6,744 nucleotides of DNA from Actinomycetes bacterium (GTDB lineage: Bacteria; Actinomycetota; Actinomycetes; Actinomycetales; Cellulomonadaceae). This document shows, piece by piece, positions 1-6,744 of this stretch. The stretch lies in NCBI GenBank assembly GCA_023428465.1, contig JAEYXM010000051.1, positions 1-6,744 of the forward strand, written 5' to 3'. The translations under genes and the position numbers were made by a program. Position 1 is the first letter of the stretch, and each line of letters opens with the position of its first letter. Below the pieces are notes generated by a model, which saw only the letters and a list, made by a program, of their open reading frames with translations, was not told the DNA's origin and ran no database searches.

Positions 1-2706
<2,706 letters not shown>

Positions 2707-2711
2707 CGTCC

Positions 2712-2737
2712 CGCCGGGGCGGGTGACCGTCCCGGCG
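2712..2737 (+). terminator. Hairpin 6 bases after the rpoC stop, GTGA tetraloop
   Basis: Bases 2712-2722 pair with 2727-2737 in an 11-pair stem, nearly all G-C with one G-U (2719/2730). The loop is GTGA at 2723-2726, which in RNA is a GNRA-type tetraloop. No run of T follows. Actinobacterial terminators often lack a U-tract, so this could terminate or protect the 3' end of rpoBC mRNA. A shorter stem, 2710-2714 with 2719-2723, would compete with it. Confidence 0.55.
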
Positions 2738-2747
2738 AGCCTGCTAC

Positions 2748-2783
2748 GGCGCGGCCCTTGCACGGACTGGTCGGGCGCGCGCC
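2748..2783 (+). other. Imperfect stem-loop between the two main hairpins
   Basis: GGCGCG at 2748-2753 pairs with CGCGCC at 2778-2783. After a single bulged G (2777), GCCC at 2754-2757 pairs with GGGC at 2773-2776. The loop is 15 bases. It is weaker than its two neighbours and may be incidental in such GC-rich sequence, but it lies in line with them as the middle of three successive stems. Confidence 0.35.
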
Positions 2784-2792
2784 GCGCACGGA

Positions 2793-2828
2793 CGGAGGGG
2801 CCCACTCCCCAGGGGGTGGGCCCCTCCG
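2793..2828 (+). terminator. Strong 16-pair terminator hairpin for rpoBC
   Basis: Bases 2793-2805 pair perfectly with 2816-2828 (13 pairs). The stem continues inward through one G-U pair (2806/2815) and two G-C pairs (2807-2808 with 2813-2814), giving 16 pairs around a CCAG loop. Outside it, 2789-2792 can pair with 2834-2837 across a small bulge. No T-run follows. It lies about 90 bases after the rpoC stop and about 70 bases before the candidate str promoter. That position fits an intrinsic-type terminator separating the rpoBC and str transcription units. Confidence 0.65.
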
Positions 2829-2856
2829 CCACGTCCGGGGGTCGCCGAGAGTGACA

Positions 2857-2886
2857 TGCGCCGCCAACGTTGACGCACGTGGCGCA
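2857..2886. promoter_or_regulatory. Dyad upstream of the str promoter, possible operator
   Basis: TGCGCC at 2857-2862 is mirrored by GGCGCA at 2881-2886. CGCCA at 2862-2866 is also mirrored by TGGCG at 2880-2884. An upstream TTGACG (2870-2875) lies inside the dyad. The centre is about 30 bases upstream of the likely -35 box, where an activator or repressor site could lie. I recognise no specific regulator motif, and short dyads are common by chance in GC-rich DNA. Confidence 0.2.
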
Positions 2887-2899
2887 CCGGGAGGTCGCT

Positions 2900-2929
2900 T
2901 TGACGGTCCCGCGGAGCAGCAGGTAACGT
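2900..2929 (+). promoter_or_regulatory. Probable housekeeping-sigma promoter of the str operon
   Basis: TTGACG at 2900-2905 matches five of six bases of the -35 consensus. TAACGT at 2924-2929 fits the loose actinobacterial -10 pattern TAnnnT. The spacer is 18 bases. Transcription would start near 2936-2938, giving an rpsL leader of about 265 bases. The site follows the rpoBC terminator hairpins and is the best-looking promoter in the window, consistent with independent transcription of rpsL-rpsG-fusA-tuf. The start site is inferred, not observed. Confidence 0.6.
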
Positions 2930-2999
2930 AAGTCCCCGTGCCCGCGCCGTCGGGCCCTCGCGCGTGCTCCGCGTTCTGATGATCGTCCTGACGGGCGGC

Positions 3000-3119
3000 G
3001 TCGGTGCGGGTGCCGGGTGGTGTCACCACCTACCGCGCGGTCCCACCGACCAGACTCGAGCTGGCGGTCGGTGCCCGCGCAAGGTGGCCGACACGCCCGG
3101 GTGCGGGGGTCGGTGCGGG
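3000..3119 (+). repeat. Direct repeats GTCGGTGC (three copies) in the rpsL leader
   Basis: GTCGGTGC lies at 3000-3007, 3067-3074 and 3109-3116. The first and third copies extend identically to GTCGGTGCGGG (3000-3010 and 3109-3119). The second and third share a preceding G, giving GGTCGGTGC. Each copy is complementary to CACCGAC at 3044-3050. Confidence 0.7.
3035..3080 (+). other. Compound leader stem-loop
   Basis: GCGCGG (3035-3040) pairs with CCGCGC (3075-3080). After an asymmetric internal loop (3041-3043 opposite 3074), CACCGACC (3044-3051) pairs with GGTCGGTG (3066-3073). The apical part contains the palindrome CTCGAG at 3055-3060. With 14 pairs in total, this is the most extensive fold in the leader. 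Its 5' inner arm could instead pair with 3108-3115. Confidence 0.5.
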
Positions 3120-3151
3120 AGGAAAGGCCAGGCCCGCCAGACGGGTCACAT

Positions 3152-3170
3152 CACCGGGCGAGGCCCGGTG
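3152..3170 (+). other. Perfect GC hairpin just upstream of the rpsL ribosome-binding site
   Basis: CACCGGGC (3152-3159) and GCCCGGTG (3163-3170) form eight perfect pairs around a GAG loop. GGTC (3144-3147) and GACC (3172-3175) can close an outer stem. The hairpin ends 32 bases before the rpsL start and is not followed by T-runs. It could be a protein-binding or attenuation element, or could keep the initiation region open by isolating upstream structure. Confidence 0.5.
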
Positions 3171-3202
3171 CGACCATACGACCAGCAGAAGACGGAGACG
3201 TA

Positions 3203-3577
3203 GTGCCTACGATCCAGCAGCTCGTGCGGAAGGGACGGACGTCCAAGTCGACGTCGTCCAAGACGCCGGCCCTGAAGGGCAGCCCGCAGCGGCGCGGTGT
3301 GTGCACCCGCGTCTACACCACCACGCCGAAGAAGCCGAACTCCGCGCTGCGCAAGGTCGCACGCGTGAAGCTCTCGAGCCAGATCGAGGTCACGGCCTAC
3401 ATCCCGGGTGTCGGCCACAACCTCCAGGAGCACTCGATCGTGCTCGTCCGCGGTGGCCGTGTGAAGGACCTGCCGGGCGTCCGCTACAAGATCGTCCGCG
3501 GTGCCCTCGACACGCAGGGCGTGAAGAACCGCAAGCAGGCACGCAGCCGCTACGGCGCCAAGAAGGAGAAGGCCTGA
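3203..3577 (+). CDS. rpsL: 30S ribosomal protein S12
   Basis: S12 sits at the decoding centre of the small subunit and contributes to codon-anticodon accuracy. The 124-residue product has the usual length and near-universal S12 blocks: VCTRVYTTTPKKPNSALRK from residue 33 and VRGGRVKDLPGVRY from 82. K43 and K88, the classic streptomycin-resistance positions, are both the wild-type lysine, so no rpsL resistance change is present. D89, the residue beta-methylthiolated by RimO in some bacteria, is conserved. V70 (PGVGHNLQEH) replaces the Glu found in E. coli and mycobacteria; I recall this variant in Micrococcales. The GTG start at 3203 is chosen because MPTIQQLVRKG matches family N-termini and GGAG (3194-3197) lies five bases upstream. 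It is the first gene of the str operon behind the long leader, and its TGA overlaps rpsG. Confidence 0.98.
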   Translation: MPTIQQLVRKGRTSKSTSSKTPALKGSPQRRGVCTRVYTTTPKKPNSALRKVARVKLSSQIEVTAYIPGVGHNLQEHSIVLVRGGRVKDLPGVRYKIVRGALDTQGVKNRKQARSRYGAKKEKA

Positions 3578-4047
3578 TGCCTCGCAAGGGTCCGGCCCCC
3601 AAGCGGCCGCTCATCACCGACCCCGTCTACGGGTCGCCGCTGGTCACCCAGCTCATCAACAAGGTCCTGCTCGACGGCAAGCGGTCCGTCGCCGAGGCGA
3701 TCGTCTACGGCGCGCTCGAGGGCGCCCGTGAGAAGACCGGCACCGACCCCGTCGTGATCCTCAAGCGCGCGCTGGACAACGTCCGGCCGGCGCTCGAGGT
3801 GCGCTCCCGCCGCGTCGGTGGTGCCACCTATCAGGTCCCGGTCGAGGTCCGTCCGGTGCGTGCCACCACCCTCGCGCTGCGCTGGCTCGTGGACTTCTCC
3901 CGCGCGCGCCGCGAGAAGACCATGACCGAGCGCCTCATGAACGAGCTCCTCGACGCGAGCAACGGCCTCGGCGCCGCTGTGAAGCGCCGCGAGGACATGC
4001 ACAAGATGGCCGAGTCGAACCGGGCCTTCGCTCACTACCGCTGGTGA
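3577..4047 (+). CDS. rpsG: 30S ribosomal protein S7
   Basis: S7 binds the 3' major domain of 16S rRNA, nucleates assembly of the 30S head and lines the E-site mRNA exit. The 156-residue product has standard length and begins MPRKGPAPKRPLI. The S7 signature spans residues 15-40 (DPVYGSPLV, then LLDGKRSVAE). The beta-hairpin arm lies around 73-91, and the basic C-terminus ends AHYRW. The ATG at 3577 shares one base with the rpsL stop (TGATG). Its AAGGAG ribosome-binding site (3563-3568, eight bases upstream) lies inside rpsL, so translation is probably coupled. In E. coli the much longer rpsL-rpsG spacer is where S7 represses its own operon. That spacer does not exist here, so any feedback by S7 must act elsewhere. 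The frame stays open upstream through rpsL, but that extension does not resemble S7. Confidence 0.98.
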   Translation: MPRKGPAPKRPLITDPVYGSPLVTQLINKVLLDGKRSVAEAIVYGALEGAREKTGTDPVVILKRALDNVRPALEVRSRRVGGATYQVPVEVRPVRATTLALRWLVDFSRARREKTMTERLMNELLDASNGLGAAVKRREDMHKMAESNRAFAHYRW

Positions 4048-4051
4048 CCCC

Positions 4052-4071
4052 GGCGGCCGTGACGGCCCGCC
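4052..4071 (+). other. Small hairpin between rpsG and fusA
   Basis: GGCCG (4055-4059) pairs with CGGCC (4063-4067) around a three-base loop. After bulged C4068, GGC (4052-4054) pairs with GCC (4069-4071), for eight pairs in total. It starts four bases after the rpsG stop and ends 12 bases before the fusA ribosome-binding site. Without a T-run it is more likely a processing or partial-attenuation element than a full terminator. Chance is also plausible. Confidence 0.35.
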
Positions 4072-4098
4072 CACCGAACTCCCAAGAAGGGCTTCACT

Positions 4099-6201
<2,103 letters not shown>

Positions 6202-6320
6202 TCCCACAGGTCGAACCATCAGTACCGTCAAAGCTCAACCTGTAGCGACCCGCACGCCCCGCAGGGGTCACCCGGCACCTGCATCAATGCGACAACTACC
6301 CGAGTCCGAGGAGGACACCC
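6202..6320 (+). promoter_or_regulatory. fusA–tuf spacer with competing small stems
   Basis: This 119-base gap is long for the operon. ACAGGT (6206-6211) mirrors ACCTGT (6238-6243). Downstream, three pairings exclude one another: GACCC (6247-6251) with GGGTC (6265-6269); CCCC (6257-6260) with GGGG (6264-6267); and GCAGG (6261-6265) with CCTGC (6278-6282). The strong ribosome-binding site GAGGAGGA (6308-6315) serves tuf. Some actinobacteria have a tuf promoter here, but I found no convincing -35/-10 pair. The spacer may adjust EF-Tu output relative to EF-G by RNA structure or cleavage, which is inference. Confidence 0.3.
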
Positions 6321-6744
6321 GTGGCTAAGGCCAAGTTCGAGCGGACCAAGCCGCACGTGAACATCGGGACGATCGGTCACGTCGACCACGGCAAGACGAC
6401 GCTGACCGCCGCGATCTCGAAGGTGCTGCACGAGAAGTACCCCGACATCAACCCCTTCACGCCGTTCGACGAGATCGACAAGGCACCGGAGGAGAAGCAG
6501 CGCGGTATCACGATCAACATCGCGCACGTCGAGTACCAGACCGAGAAGCGCCACTACGCTCACGTCGACGCTCCGGGTCACGCGGACTACATCAAGAACA
6601 TGATCACCGGTGCCGCTCAGATGGACGGCGCGATCCTCGTGGTCGCGGCGACCGACGGCCCGATGGCGCAGACCCGCGAGCACGTCCTGCTCGCCCGCCA
6701 GGTCGGCGTGCCCTACCTGCTCGTCGCGCTCAACAAGTCCGACA
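6321..6744 (+). CDS. tuf: Elongation factor Tu (partial, C-terminus missing)
   Basis: EF-Tu is the GTPase that carries aminoacyl-tRNA to the ribosomal A site. The window ends after 141 complete codons, so about 255 residues of a typical 397-residue protein are missing, including domains II and III. The visible GTPase domain has G1 GHVDHGKT (19-26), switch I RGITI (61-65), G3 DAPGH (83-87) with H87 as the catalytic histidine equivalent, and G4 NKSD (138-141) at the edge. NKSD replaces E. coli NKCD, an acceptable family variant. The GTG start at 6321 gives the standard N-terminus MAKAKFERTKPHVNIGTIGH, with GAGGAGG six to seven bases upstream, the best ribosome-binding site in the window and suited to a very abundant protein. 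It is the last gene of the usual str operon order after fusA. Confidence 0.97.
   Translation, partial: MAKAKFERTKPHVNIGTIGHVDHGKTTLTAAISKVLHEKYPDINPFTPFDEIDKAPEEKQRGITINIAHVEYQTEKRHYAHVDAPGHADYIKNMITGAAQMDGAILVVAATDGPMAQTREHVLLARQVGVPYLLVALNKSD

Larger units (their letters stand above)
2938..3202 (+). promoter_or_regulatory. Long structured 5' leader of the str operon mRNA
   Basis: The stretch between the inferred transcription start and rpsL has no convincing gene but many stems. They are: 2940-2944/2951-2955; the dyad GGTGGTGTCACCACC at 3016-3030; a compound hairpin 3035-3080; CCGAC/GTCGG at 3088-3092/3109-3113; 3131-3136/3142-3147 with one G-U; and a perfect 8-pair stem at 3152-3159/3163-3170. 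Bases 3176-3202 look unstructured and carry the ribosome-binding site. GTCGGTGC occurs three times (3000, 3067, 3109), and its complement CACCGAC occurs once (3044-3050), so alternative folds are possible. This resembles an attenuator or ribosomal-protein leader, but I recognise no named RNA family, and stable stems arise readily in GC-rich DNA. Confidence 0.45.

Noticed and set aside
3329..3467. Streptomycin-resistance change in S12
   Set aside because: Residues 43 and 88 are both lysine, the sensitive wild-type state.
3004..3576. N-terminal extension of S7 through the leader and rpsL
   Set aside because: The frame is open, but the translation does not resemble S7. The ATG at 3577 gives the family N-terminus and has a good ribosome-binding site.
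6224..6234. Reverse complement of the str promoter -35 neighbourhood (GCTTTGACGGT at 2897-2907), suggesting an antisense promoter against fusA
   Set aside because: The 11-base match is exact, but chance matches of this length are expected in a window this size. No acceptable -10 element follows on the minus strand.
6202..6320. A separate tuf promoter
   Set aside because: TACCGT (6223-6228) and TAGCGA (6243-6248) are weak -10 candidates, and neither has a TTG-type -35 at 16-18 bases. I could not support a promoter, although one is known here in some actinobacteria.

Overview
The window is a slice of the conserved rpoBC–str region of a high-GC actinobacterium. All genes are on the + strand, in this order: the 3' two-thirds of rpoC (RNA polymerase beta'), a 496-base gap, rpsL (ribosomal protein S12), rpsG (S7), fusA (elongation factor G), and the first third of tuf (elongation factor Tu). 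The organism call rests on strong G/C preference at third codon positions, three GTG starts out of four, an S12 of mycobacterial/micrococcal type, a beta' trigger loop without the large insertion seen in enterobacteria, and hairpin terminators lacking a U-tract. Protein details (S12 with PGVGHNLQEH, EF-Tu with NKSD, the acidic beta' tail) feel closest to Micrococcales such as Cellulomonas-like genera. That finer placement is an impression from memory and was not searched.

Layout: 1-2706 rpoC, open at the left edge. 2707-2840 holds three consecutive stem-loops, the likely end of the rpoBC transcript. 2857-2929 holds the probable str operon promoter, with a TTGACG/TAACGT pair and a dyad plus a second TTGACG just upstream. 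2938-3202 is a leader of about 265 bases, rich in GC stems and containing one segment that could pair with three different partners. 3203-3577 rpsL and 3577-4047 rpsG overlap by one base. A 51-base gap with a small hairpin precedes fusA (4099-6201). A 119-base gap with mutually exclusive small stems precedes tuf (6321 to the right edge).

The genes work together. Beta' transcribes the cell's RNA. S12 forms part of the decoding centre, S7 nucleates the 30S head, EF-Tu delivers aminoacyl-tRNA and EF-G drives translocation. Co-transcribing the last four keeps translation components in step.

The protein-coding content is ordinary housekeeping; I see no mobile element, CRISPR array, tRNA, defence system or unknown protein family. 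What deserves a second look is the non-coding RNA: the switch-like rpsL leader, the missing rpsL–rpsG spacer (the site of S7 autoregulation in E. coli), and the stacked hairpins after rpoC. These are sequence-level observations without phylogenetic or experimental support.
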